Shown here: positions 12,056 to 21,844 of the stretch, piece by piece
Position numbering within the stretch: position 1 is the first letter of the stretch
Layout of the letters: every line of letters starts with the position of its first letter
NCBI GenBank assembly: GCA_035771175.1
Contig: CM069607.1
Location: 6,932,501-6,996,500, forward strand
Source: Paratinospora sagittata
Taxonomy: Eukaryota > Streptophyta > Magnoliopsida > Ranunculales > Menispermaceae
Direction: 5' to 3'
Length of the DNA stretch: 64,000 bases
Made by a program: the position numbers and the translations under genes
The notes under the pieces: model-generated
Seen by the model: the letters and a program-made list of their open reading frames with translations, nothing else
Databases searched by the model: none
What the model was told of the DNA's origin: nothing

Positions 12056-13333
12056 TGTCACACCCTGGGTTGCACAGCGTGCCCCCTACCCAGGTGCGGG
12101 CGCACCCCCTCGGGGCTAACACCTAGCCATTATGGATCCCATAATATTGTCCCATCTCGGCCAGCCACGCCACACAAGGACGTCGGTCACCGAGATCATT
12201 TGTCCATATTATTCACACTCCCATGAATAATATAGGGCCACCCCCAAGTTCGAACTCGCAACCTCTTCCTCATAAGGTTAGATTTCGCAACTTGAGTACC
12301 CATTGAGCCATACTCAAGTTGCGAAATCTAACCTTATGAGGAAGAGGTTGCGAGTTCGAACTTGGGGGAGGCCCTATATTATTCATGGGAGTGTGAATAA
12401 TATGGACAAATGATCTCGGTGACCGGCGTCCTTGTGTGGCGTGGCTGGCCGAGATGGGACAATATTATGGGATCCATAATGGCTAGGCGTTCGCCCCGAG
12501 GGGGTGCGCCCGCACCTGGGTAGGGGGCACGCTGTGCAACCCAGGGTGTGACAAAAAGGCCTTATGTTTTTGTCACACCCTGGGTTGCACAGCGTGCCCC
12601 TACCCAGGTGCGGGCGCACCCCCTCGGGGCGAACGCCTAGCCATTATGAATCCATAATATTGTCCCATCTCGGCCAGCCACGCCACGCAAGACGCCGGTG
12701 ACCGAGATCATTTATCCATATTATTCACACTCCCATGAATAATATAGGGCCTCCCCCAAGTTCGAACTCGCAACCTCTTCCTCATAAGGTTAGATTTCGC
12801 AACTTGAGTACCCATTGAGCCGTTTTTGTCACACCCTGGGTTGCACAGCGTGCCCCCTACCCAGGTGCGGGCGCACCCCCTCGGGGCGAACGCCTAGCCA
12901 TTATGAATCCATAATATTGTCCCATCTCGGCCAGCCAGGCCACGCAAGACGCCGGTCACCGAGATCATTTATCCATATTATTCACACTCCCATGAATAAT
13001 ATAGGGCCTCCCCCAAGTTCGAACTCGCAACCTCTTCCTCATAAGGTTAGATTTCGCAACTTGAGTATCCATTGAACCATTGGCTCAATGGGTACTCAAG
13101 TTGCGAAATCTAACCTTATGAGGAAGAGGTTGCGAGTTCGAACTTGGGGGAGGCCCTATATTATTCATGGGAGTGTGAATAATATGGATAAATGATCTCG
13201 GTGACCGGCGTCTTGCGTGGCCTGGCTGGCCGAGATGGGACAATATTATGGATTCATAATGGCTAGGCGTTCGCCCCGAGGGGGTGCGCCCGCACCTGGG
13301 TAGGGGGCACGTTGTGCAACCCAGGGTGTGACA
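12056..13333. mobile_element. foldback cluster of five tRNA-like SINE units with 5-bp target duplication
   Basis: Five copies of a roughly 250-bp unit alternate: 12056-12310 (-), 12311-12553 (+), 12571-12822 (-), 12827-13080 (-), 13081-13333 (+). On its sense strand the unit starts TGGCTCAATGGGTACTCAAG, an RNA polymerase III A-box-like sequence. It has a B-box-like GCGAGTTCGAACTTGG about 54 bases on, and ends GGGTGTGACA with short A tails at inner junctions. The outer ends are TGTCACACCC and GGGTGTGACA, flanked by TTCCT at 12051-12055 and 13334-13338. The cluster interrupts the antisense ORF of the Tat element. Units 1/2 and 4/5 each form near-perfect palindromes. Confidence 0.85.
13081..13333 (+). 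repeat. best-preserved SINE-like unit of the foldback cluster
   Basis: This copy is complete from the A-box-like TGGCTCAATGGGTA to the GGGTGTGACA end (253 bp). With B box GAGTTCGAACTTGG it has the layout of a tRNA-derived SINE head followed by a unique body. It mirrors 12827-13080 almost exactly. Confidence 0.75.
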
Positions 13334-13715
13334 TTCCTCAACTGAGCAAGATGGTGCTCTGTTATCTTGGAAGGAATACGGTCTACCAAGTAGAAAATTT
13401 CACCTACCCCGATGTCTTCGGGCTCAGAGGACAAGTATGTCCGACCCGATGTGCTAGGCTCGGTAGTACTTATCCTACTTTGTGACCTATCAACTAAGAA
13501 GGGTGCAACATCAAACACCTCATCGTCTTCCTTGGTATCCTCAGAGCCCTCGGAAGAGGACAGAACTACGGAGTTCCCTCCGACCTGAGGGTCAGCCCTA
13601 ACTTCCTCTTCTCCTTCAGGAAGGAGGTCATCGTAGGAGACTTCCAGGGAAGAGGAAGAAGAAACTCTATGGTCGGTGGGGGGATCTACGCTAGAGGAAG
13701 CAATCTAAATAACCT

Positions 13716-14091
13716 AAGGATTGTAACTATAAACTACCTAGCAGAAAGACAAAGGAAAAAGCTTAGAGTAAAGAGTTACCGCGCAAGAATGGAAGACCAA
13801 AATAGCCAAATAAGCGATTACTGATCTTTCAGAGCGCAGTTGATGAACGGAGAGCAAATGACTAGTTCTCTATTTATAGGTAAAGGACTTGTAAGGCATA
13901 ATAAAAAGCATGAATACTGAGGCAAAATCAATGGCACATAGTCAAAGGACGTGTAATGGTGGCCGGGCTGTCAAGCGGCGCATGTCTGCGCAATTTTCGA
14001 AGCACAACTGTAACAAGCATTAAATGGCTCGGTATTTGGCGTTTCATCTAACCTCCAAGCAATTCGTTTTGCTCGAAGCTTCGGGGCTAAC
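13716..14091. other. 3' end of the Tat internal region, polypurine tract area
   Basis: Non-coding sequence leading to the 3' LTR. On the minus strand it would hold the leader or promoter of the antisense ORF (a TATA-like CTATAAATAG complement lies near 13870). CTTCGGGGCTAAC just before 14092 is the likely polypurine-tract position. Confidence 0.45.
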
Positions 14092-14921
14092 TGTTGGACA
14101 ATATACCGAGCACAGTGGTCAGGTAGATATACCAATATGTTGGGAACATCGATACGGACCGGCCCAATCGGGCACATAGCCCGAGCACATGGTTGGTCCA
14201 ACCGACCAGGTGAATGTTACTGTCACAACGGATGATATGTCAGCAACAATAGCTCTACAAATCCAGGTCGGCATATCGTACTAATGATTACCGACTACCA
14301 TCTACCGATCTTGTTGGAGACCGTATCTTCAGTATCAAGTAGCCCGAATGAAAGACTACAGATCGGTATACCGACCTGTAGAGATCTCCGACTCCTGAAC
14401 GGAGGACGACGAAACGCCCGACCAGATAGGGATAGGGCGTGATCCATTGCGGCAAGTTCAGGATTCACTCATAATACGAGTTTGATAAGGCTAGACACTC
14501 TACCAATTCGACTAGAAGGCTGATAAGTCATCCGAATCCCATAAGGATCGGATGAGATCCCACCAGGAATCAAATATGCTCTACCAGCACTAGTTGGATT
14601 TCGAATTCGACAACAACACGGCGACAAGGCCAAAGACCTCAAGCCCTCTCTATAAAAAGACCATAACCCCTAAGGGGGAGATAAGCAACTCTAAGCCATT
14701 ATCGACTCAGTTCGGTATTACGCTGTTCTGAACTAACTTAGGCATTGGAAGGTCTTTGACCGACACTACACCAATGTTCCTTACGATAACCTGCGTACTC
14801 TTATTTTTCCTCTTTCAGATAACCAACCTCCGGCGATTTCTCCAGCACTCTGACGAGTTTCAAATCAATATCTACCCTCCACATCATCGTCTACTAGTGT
14901 TGGTCAAATCTTGCACCAACA
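14092..14921 (+). repeat. 3' LTR of the Tat element
   Basis: An 830-bp LTR from TGTTGGAC to CACCAACA, followed by the AAAGT target duplication. TATA-like CTATAAAAAG lies near 14650. It carries a 54-bp segment (about 14548-14601) absent from the left LTR. Confidence 0.94.
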
Positions 14922-14926
14922 AAAGT

Positions 14927-15905
14927 TATTCAGACTTATATGAAAAAATCGACAAACATGTCCTTTAATCAACATTTCTATTGTCATAGTTCAACTTGGT
15001 ATCCAAAGACTGATTCTGTCTAGGACGTCTCTCTTCCTTTCTGATAAAGCCATTTTCTTAATTGTGTATAATTAATATAGCTTTTTTTAAAAGAAATGGT
15101 TTTGTTTTATTAATACCCATATATATTAGAGGAAAAGGTAATTTTAAATAAGGGCCACAATGATTATGCAGTTGATCCATCTAATTAGTGTTGATTATTT
15201 TGAATTACCTAATTATCACCTGAGCCGAGAGTATTATTGAGTTAAATTCTCTTTATAAATAGGAACAAAAGAAAAGAAATTTAAAAGAAGATAAAATAAA
15301 ATTAAACAAATAAAAGAGTGAAGCCATGACTTAGTTGGCCTTTGATATATGATCAAATCAAGATGCTAAGCAGGTTTTGAAGGCCAAGTTGGGCCTGAAA
15401 TAATTTGGACCACCCAACCATCCTTGACAAGGAGTTTGGCCCAATTTTCAAGATTTAGCTTGATTGGGATTTTCAGTTTTTGGATGTCATTTGTACTTGT
15501 TTTTTCTCACTTTATATATGCACTTGATGATTTATTCCTATTTAATTGCTTTGTATGATTTGCTGATTTATGGTAATGATAATTAACTTGACAGATAATC
15601 ACCAAGTAGTCAAAAAGTTCCAAGTATACCTAACCTAAATGTCTTCTTTTGTAATGAAAAGATTAGTCAAAGACAAGAAGAAATAATAATCTAATAGATT
15701 ATTGTTTGTTTGGTGGAGGGATTGGGGTTGTTGTTTGTAATGGCATCTAGCCGGTTATGTTTGGAGTCAGTGAGTGAATCCTACCCTCGGTACTTAGGCA
15801 ATGAACCTATGGTTCTTTGCAACATTTTTGTAATTACTTAACTACTACTAATATATATACAACATCATTTGTTTCCTCCCAAAAAAATAATAATTTAATA
15901 GATAG
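14927..15905. other. intergenic region, nothing recognised
   Basis: AT-rich DNA between the Tat element and a solo LTR. I see no ORF with family similarity, no RNA gene and no clear repeat. Confidence 0.6.
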
Positions 15906-16448
15906 TGTTGGACCCATTTCTCAGCATACCAACCTGAAAGCCACGTAACTAGCCCATAAACTACTTCAAGATTTGGAAATGACGTAACTCATAGCTCCAA
16001 TCAGGTCACCAAGGTACCGACCTATCAACGAAGCCTAATGAGCTTAGGCACAATAATGACGCCCAGCTCAGCATACCGAGCTAACCTAACCTGACATATC
16101 AACAACCAGATAAGGTTACTGCACCAAATCCAAAATTTTACATGTATAACATGGCACCACGTGTTGCCGTCAACCTGACCAATGACTTTTACTTCTATAA
16201 ATACTTTATAATCCCTCATTAATAAGGTAAGTCATTAATTACTCCAGTTATTGCGAGTTTAATCCCTGAGACAATTTGAAACTGACTTAGACATCGTAGA
16301 ATTTTTGGTGGGTACCACACCGGTGCCCTTACGATAGCCTATTTTTCCCTCCTTTTATCTTTTAGGTTCGGGATAGTTAGACGAGTTTAGCTCAATGCGT
16401 TTCCTTTACCTCATAACTTTCTGGTATTGGTCAAATCTTGCACTAACA
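15906..16448 (+). mobile_element. solo LTR related to the Tat element
   Basis: Starts TGTTGGAC and ends GGTCAAATCTTGCACTAACA, matching both ends of the 3676-14921 LTRs. Inside it shares ACCGAC words, a TATA-like TATAAATA near 16195, and GGTACCACACCGGTGCCCTTACGATAGCC near the 3' end. No internal region or second LTR follows, so it is a solo LTR. I do not see a clean 5-bp target duplication (GATAG left, TATAA right). Confidence 0.8.
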
Positions 16449-18729
16449 TATAACTAAAATGTATTACATATATTTTGATATGGACCGAACCAATACAAGG
16501 AACAATCCTCTACTTTGATAGCAATTATATATATATATATATATCAACATTGTCATTGGTACTTCAAAATAATTCTACATCAATGATTTCTTAGACTTAG
16601 TAGCATTACCTTCTCACATTAATACAACACATTTAACTTAGGAAAAAAAAAAAAAACTTTGAGAAAGACTCGATGCTCTATGAGATCATGTGAAGATCAC
16701 ATGAAAACATCCCAATGAAGTGAAACAATTAAACAATGATTAAAATCAGATGTTTAATACAAAACCTAAACATTTTAAATAAGACCCACAATTATGGTAA
16801 GTACTTGGATGGAGAATAATACTTCCAATTATCCATAGTTCTAAGGGCAAGAATGCTAGCTAGGATCCTCTCTTCAATTATGATGTCGTGTGCCTCGGTA
16901 TCATGTAGCATATGCAGTGTCTATATATCTTAAAAGATGGAACTGTAGTGTGTAGTCTACTTGTCATGATAATTGAAGTCCGAAAATCTCTGCAGATTAA
17001 GGGCAATTAATTATTAATTAAGGTTCCCCAATGCCCTACATGACAAGACTTAGGGGCTGTCCAATAAAGTGAAAGAAGCATTATTAATTAAAAATTGGAA
17101 GAGCTGCTGCTAGCTGCATGATCACATGGAACAATGAACATACTATTATTGTAGCTATATAATATCCATTGTGCCTAATTAGTTTAATTATAAAGGCCTG
17201 TTTCTACCCAATACACTTAGTCATAATTAATTAAATAGATGTTCTTTTCATTATTTTAAGAGTGTTCTATTAATGTAATTATATATTAGCCTAAATTTGA
17301 ATAACAACTATATATATTAAAAAAAATAGGATCCTTTTCGTCTATAAACTATTTAGAAGAAAAAAGGTCAAAGATCAAATCTTAGTTTTGAAAATTTATT
17401 AGTGATTGGGAACCTTGATTCAACCTTTTCTTCAAAATGCTTTCAAGCCTATGTTCACATTCTTACTTGACCTAGAATATATAATACCATCTCTTGTGGG
17501 TAGTCTGCCAACATTTTTGAAAACATTCCAAATCATGTATATAAAGACATTGTACAATAATTTTGTTTTCCCTAGGATTTAGAACAATATTTTATTGTCA
17601 GCTTTTTATGTCCACCAAAATTTCAAATGAAAATGCTTTTTAAAACTCAAAGAGTATTAAGGGTGGTTGACACTATCGTCATTTTGAGTCTGAGTTCGTA
17701 TCTATATTTATTTATTTATTTTACAATTTTTAACTCTAAAATAGTCTCGCTAGAGGTGTCAATAGATTGATTCAAATCATGAAATCGAATCGAACTGGTC
17801 GATTCGGTTCAATTTTTTTTACTTTAATTGGTTTAGTTTTTGTTTTGAAGTTTTAAAAACTCATACATTAAGTTCGATTTACGGATTGATGTCTTAAAAA
17901 TTAAACCAAACCGAATCGACTATGAGATAAAATTGTAAAATTACATTAATTCTAACTCCATTTCTTTTATTCTTTCATGTTGTTATTATACTGTGTCTGT
18001 TAAATATTTCTTTTAATTAATAAAAAAAAATTACAGGTTAAAATATAAACCGATCAATCTAATTGAACCAAACTGAATTTTTTCTTTTCGGATCAGTTTA
18101 ATTTAGGGGTACAATCGGATCAGTTTCAATTTACAAAATGTCAAACTGATGCCCATCAATTCAGTTACGATTTAGGATCTAAATTAATCCAAATTGAACC
18201 AATAACACCCTTAAGCCCCGCAAAGGAGTCAGCGAAACACCGAAGAGTCAAACAATGAAAGAAAATGCTTTCTAAAACTCAAAAGAAAGAAAACTTCCCA
18301 GTTCCTACACTTGGAACAAACCCAAATTCAAACTATTGTTTACTTTTTCGACACTTGGCTTACTATTCTTAGTTCTTAGTCACAGAGTACTCCACCAAAA
18401 TTTCATTGACTCCATACACAGCTAGAGTCATCTAGTTTGAAAAAGAAAATAAAATAAAAAAGAAGGGCAAAATAAATTTAAAAGACATCAAAATTAGAAA
18501 CTAAATGCTTCTAATTGAATGGATAAGTGCAATTTACTGGGAAATGAACTGATTTTTATTGCTAAAATTACAGTGGGATTCTGAAGCTTAGCAGGAAACT
18601 GGATTTGTACAAAGAATTCTCTCCAATCAAAAAAGAAAACTCATATAAAAATTACAAAATCAAGAAGAAAAAAAAAAAATCCCACAAATAAAGAAAAAAA
18701 AAGAGATTCCAGAAAAAAAAAAAAATCAA
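16449..18729. other. intergenic region, AT-rich, with one MITE-like element
   Basis: No gene is supported. The last 300 bases before 18729 are A-rich on the plus strand and are probably the 3' UTR of the DUF868 gene. A MITE-like segment lies at about 17751-18214. Confidence 0.55.
17751..18214. mobile_element. non-autonomous hAT-like MITE, tentative
   Basis: The left end reads TAGAGGTGTCAATAGATTG and the right end, reversed, TTAAGGGTGTTATTGGTTC. The interior repeats AATTGAACCAAAC/GATTCGGTTC-type words, some in inverted order. Ends of the form (T)AGGGGTGTCAAT are common on small plant hAT-type elements. No clean 8-bp target duplication is visible. Confidence 0.5.
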
Positions 18730-19800
18730 TTAATTGTTCCTCCAAGCATAGAGTAACAAAGAAAATCCTCCACCACTCCCACATGACCTTGTTGTAGATG
18801 AAGAACAAGAACTCCTCCCTCCATCACTGCTCTCTTCTGCCCATTGCAAAACACTTGAAGAACAAGATGAAAGCGAAGGTGACATTAATGGAATAATTCC
18901 ATTTGTAAAAGAAGAAGAAGAAGATAATAACAACTTCTTCTTCATCAATCTCTTCTCTGCTCCCACAATCTCAGGCCAAATCCCTCCATCTCCAACCTGA
19001 AACACAAAAACTCCATGCCCATTACCACCATTATTATTATTACAACATCCAGACACCCAATTAAACACATCCCAATAGAACTCAACATCAATTCCACCCA
19101 CAACTATCCTCTCATTCCCTCTAAACTTCCATCCCAATCTCTTCACAACTAAGCTCACCAACCCATCAACTTTCACCCTCAACACACCACCACCACATTC
19201 AATCCCAATTTCATGTCTACACCCCAAAAACTGCAACACAGTTGAGTAATTCCTGCGCCCAAAAACATGCTCTCTCCGACCCACCAATGTGGGCTCGGCC
19301 AATTTGCCAATCCGAGTCGACCCAGATCGCCGAACCGCTTCTTCTTTAAGATCACCAAGCAAGAACTTGATCTGGGCATTGGAGACAATGATCAAGTAGA
19401 AGTTGGAACAGGGCTCTGCTGATTTTTGTGTGAATGTGGCTTTGGAGAAGTCCCAGTATAGTTTTAGTCTGTTTTGGGCTGAGTTGATGGATTTAGACCC
19501 GGTTACTCGGGTTTTGAAGAAGGAGGAGAAGGGACGAGATGGGTGGTGGAGAGAAATGGTGGTGGAGAAGAGATCAGATGTGTGGATTGTGAGGGAATGA
19601 GATGCAGGGGTTTTGCACCATGTGAGGGTGAGGATCATGGGAGTGTTGTTGTTGGTGGTGGTGGTGTTGGAGAGAAGTGTGGTTTGGTATGTGCAAGTTA
19701 CTAGATTTTGTGGCATTTCTGAGTTGTTTTTGGTGGTGTTGGAAGGAAGATTGGTGGTGTTTGTGTTGTTGGGATTGCCGAAGCAGGAAGGTAGCATCAT
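18730..19800 (-). CDS. DUF868 family protein
   Basis: A single-exon 356-residue plant protein. After an Asn/Thr-rich N-terminus it shows the DUF868 pattern: LVTCTYQT, LTLTWCK, FKTRVTGSKSI, LKLYWDFSKATF, SNFYLIIVSNAQIKFLLGDL, then GRREHVFGRRNYST, LRVKVDGLVSLVVKRLGWKF, VVGGIDVEFYWDVFNW and VFVFQVG. It ends in a Ser-rich tail. The family is plant-specific and has no established biochemical function, so I give none. The ATG at 19800 is followed directly by a second ATG codon. The coding sequence is rich in short homopolymer codon runs (Asn, Ser, Thr), which probably arose by slippage. Confidence 0.92.
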   Translation of the reverse strand: MMLPSCFGNPNNTNTTNLPSNTTKNNSEMPQNLVTCTYQTTLLSNTTTTNNNTPMILTLTWCKTPASHSLTIHTSDLFSTTISLHHPSRPFSSFFKTRVTGSKSINSAQNRLKLYWDFSKATFTQKSAEPCSNFYLIIVSNAQIKFLLGDLKEEAVRRSGSTRIGKLAEPTLVGRREHVFGRRNYSTVLQFLGCRHEIGIECGGGVLRVKVDGLVSLVVKRLGWKFRGNERIVVGGIDVEFYWDVFNWVSGCCNNNNGGNGHGVFVFQVGDGGIWPEIVGAEKRLMKKKLLLSSSSSFTNGIIPLMSPSLSSCSSSVLQWAEESSDGGRSSCSSSTTRSCGSGGGFSLLLYAWRNN

Positions 19801-21842
19801 GGGTATTGTTGTTTGGGTTTTGGGTTATGATTTTTTTTTTTGAGGGGTTTATGAAGGATTTTGGATTGAACCCTTTATGGTTTCTCAGCTGTTTTCTTCA
19901 TGGTTTCTGTGGATGTGGTTTTGGGTTTTATGAAGTTGGGTGGTGATGATGATGATGTTTGAGAGGTAGAAAATGGGTGGAACTATTTTGGACATTTTTT
20001 TTTGCAGGTTTTGGAGTCTAAAAGTTGTGGTTTTTTTTTTTCTTTTTCTTCTTTTTTTTCTTTTTCGGTGGTGTTGTTATAAGTTGGATGTGCTTTGGAT
20101 CCAAGTAAGTAACTGAGCTATCAGGTATGTTGCATCATCACACATGAGGACTCATGTGGGCTCATGTTAGCTTGATTTGCGGCATTGACAGAGAGAACAG
20201 AAGATTTAAAGAAAAATATATATATATATTAAGAGAACCTGAACCTGTGCGTCTCTGAGACTTTCTTGTTTTTTTTATTGTTAAGTCATGAAGATGAGCT
20301 GTGTAACACTGCTGCTGGGTCTTGTTCAGTTAACTTTTACTGTGACTCGAGCATGTTGTATTTATTATGTAATGGACTTGGAAGGAATAATTGGGTCTTT
20401 ATGAAAGGGAGCAATCAAGCTACTTATCTGCCAGGAGCTTTGGGACTAGGCCCTGTTTGGCATATCTTTGGTTTATTTTTATTTTTTGAGGGCATAGCTT
20501 TTGTTCATGACTTATAAATTTTGTAAAAGTAATTATGGAAAAATAATGTTTTTGGATAATAGTTGGTAATGCATTTCTGAAAACTTAAAAAATGATAACT
20601 TTACCACTAATTATTGTTTAATTACAAAAAGATGAAATGAGGTCACATTTTATGCTGAAAAAAAAAGTTCATCCTCATTAGCTTATGAAAACTGAGTTTT
20701 GGTTTAGGGTTTAGGGGTTTATAATTTAAAATTTAAATTTTAATCTCTATTTTTACAGTACATTTTATCAATAATGACACGATACAGTTTAAAATACAAT
20801 GTAGGCACAACTAATGGGTCATAAGGGCCAACATAGAGACATAAGTTCACAAGAAGTAGACAGACACCTACTTAACGAGAAGACTCTCACCCTCACAACA
20901 CTAAGATTACCTCTTACAAGGAGTTGAACCCTGGTCACAAGGATGGTAAAGGTTTGTGGCAACTATTCGGTTTGGGGTAACCACATAGACAAAGTGCCAT
21001 TAGTACTAAATGGGTTTGTTTAAAAAGTAAACTTCAAACACTTCAAACGATTCAAATGAGCTCTTAATTGTTTTTGAATTGTAGACTATTTTAGTTGAAA
21101 AAAAAAATGATAAAATTACGGCAAGCAAGTAAGGGGCAATTGCAAGATGGGTTGGTTCAAACTGAAATGTTTATCTTAGCAACTTTGATAATTGGGTAGG
21201 GATTCAAAGTGGGGTCAAATTGGGCAGATTCAGGACGAAATTGCTGATGTAAGTGACTACTTGTGTTGTGGATTAGCCCCTTAAGAGACCCATCAGTGCT
21301 TGCTTTTTCTAAATCCTAACAGGATTTTCTATCAACAGCTCTGATTATATGCTGTACAGCACTCTTGAAAAGAATCTTCTAATTACATATAGGACCCCCC
21401 TTTATGCTTCTAAGAATCACTCACTAACATAGAATGAAAAGAAAATGCATTTGGTGGTGATGTGTCACCAACCAACTTGCTGTACAATAGCTGGGAAGAT
21501 TCTTGGATTAGGCATATGTTTTTGGTCTCTTTGAAGCTCCTTAACTTCAACAATGTTTTTCAGAACAGATTAGATCATCAGGTTTTAAAATTTTGTTCTG
21601 ATTCTGACTAGTGGGATCACAGCTGCAATGGCTAAGCAAATTAATAAAATTAATGAAAAAGTTAAGAGAATTTTTTTTTTTTTATCAGAGGTGCTATTTA
21701 TTCACATTTTTAGCATATATTTTCATCATAAAACTTGTCCATAAATACATTGGATGATCTCAAATAAAGCTTTAGTACATAATTCACTATTTATAGTCAA
21801 ATACTTGAAGAAGTTGCCATTTTAATTTGTCAAACTCTCTAA
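19801..21842. other. intergenic region between DUF868 gene and pararetrovirus locus
   Basis: The first 300 bases would be the 5' UTR and promoter of the minus-strand DUF868 gene, with pyrimidine-rich runs near 20030-20070. A tRNA-like SINE candidate lies at about 20800-20995. Otherwise I see only AT-rich DNA. Confidence 0.55.
20800..20995 (-). mobile_element. SINE-like sequence, tentative
   Basis: On the minus strand there is a perfect B-box form GGTTCAACTCC near 20930 and, 5' to it, a GTGGTTACCCC A-box-like stretch near 20975. I see no clear tail or target duplication, so this is a weak call. Confidence 0.4.
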
Positions 21843-21844
21843 AC

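Larger units (their letters stand above)
10665..13715 (-). pseudogene. antisense extra ORF of the Tat element (gypsy-type transposon protein domain), interrupted
   Basis: Read on the minus strand, this stretch encodes an acidic N-terminal part (from about 13705), then after the inserted SINE cluster a core at 12055-11740 with NLFEDGLTLPPQLP and APAQFNPNVWRVILSYLVLL. This matches the plant-specific 'putative gypsy type transposon' domain found in plant retroelements. Downstream are Lys/Ser-rich segments (11730-11540) and a coiled, Glu/Ala-rich segment with VEELCQARVDAACVEVVTVY near 11040-10990. Antisense extra ORFs behind pol are known from some Tat-lineage elements; their function is unknown. 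The host element is orientated plus, so this ORF needs its own minus-strand transcript. It is split by an insertion at 12056-13333 and by frame changes. Confidence 0.75.
3676..14921 (+). mobile_element. Ty3/gypsy LTR retrotransposon, Tat lineage, degenerate
   Basis: An 11,246-bp element bounded by TGTTGGAC...CACCAA(C/T)A long terminal repeats and a perfect 5-bp target duplication AAAGT (3671-3675 and 14922-14926). The internal order is gag, protease, reverse transcriptase, RNase H, a second archaeal-type RNase H, integrase, then a long 3' region with an antisense ORF. The second RNase H and that antisense ORF place it in the Tat group of plant chromovirus-unrelated gypsy elements. The two LTRs differ at many positions (roughly 15 percent by eye over the first 200 bases) and by a 54-bp indel near 14548-14601, and the coding region has many stops and frameshifts. 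It is therefore an old, immobile insertion, later hit by a cluster of SINE-like units at 12056-13333. Confidence 0.95.

Noticed and set aside
12056..13333. CRISPR-like or tRNA-gene reading of the repeated units
   Set aside because: Units are inverted, about 250 bp and eukaryotic; the tRNA-like boxes do not fold into an evident tRNA cloverleaf.
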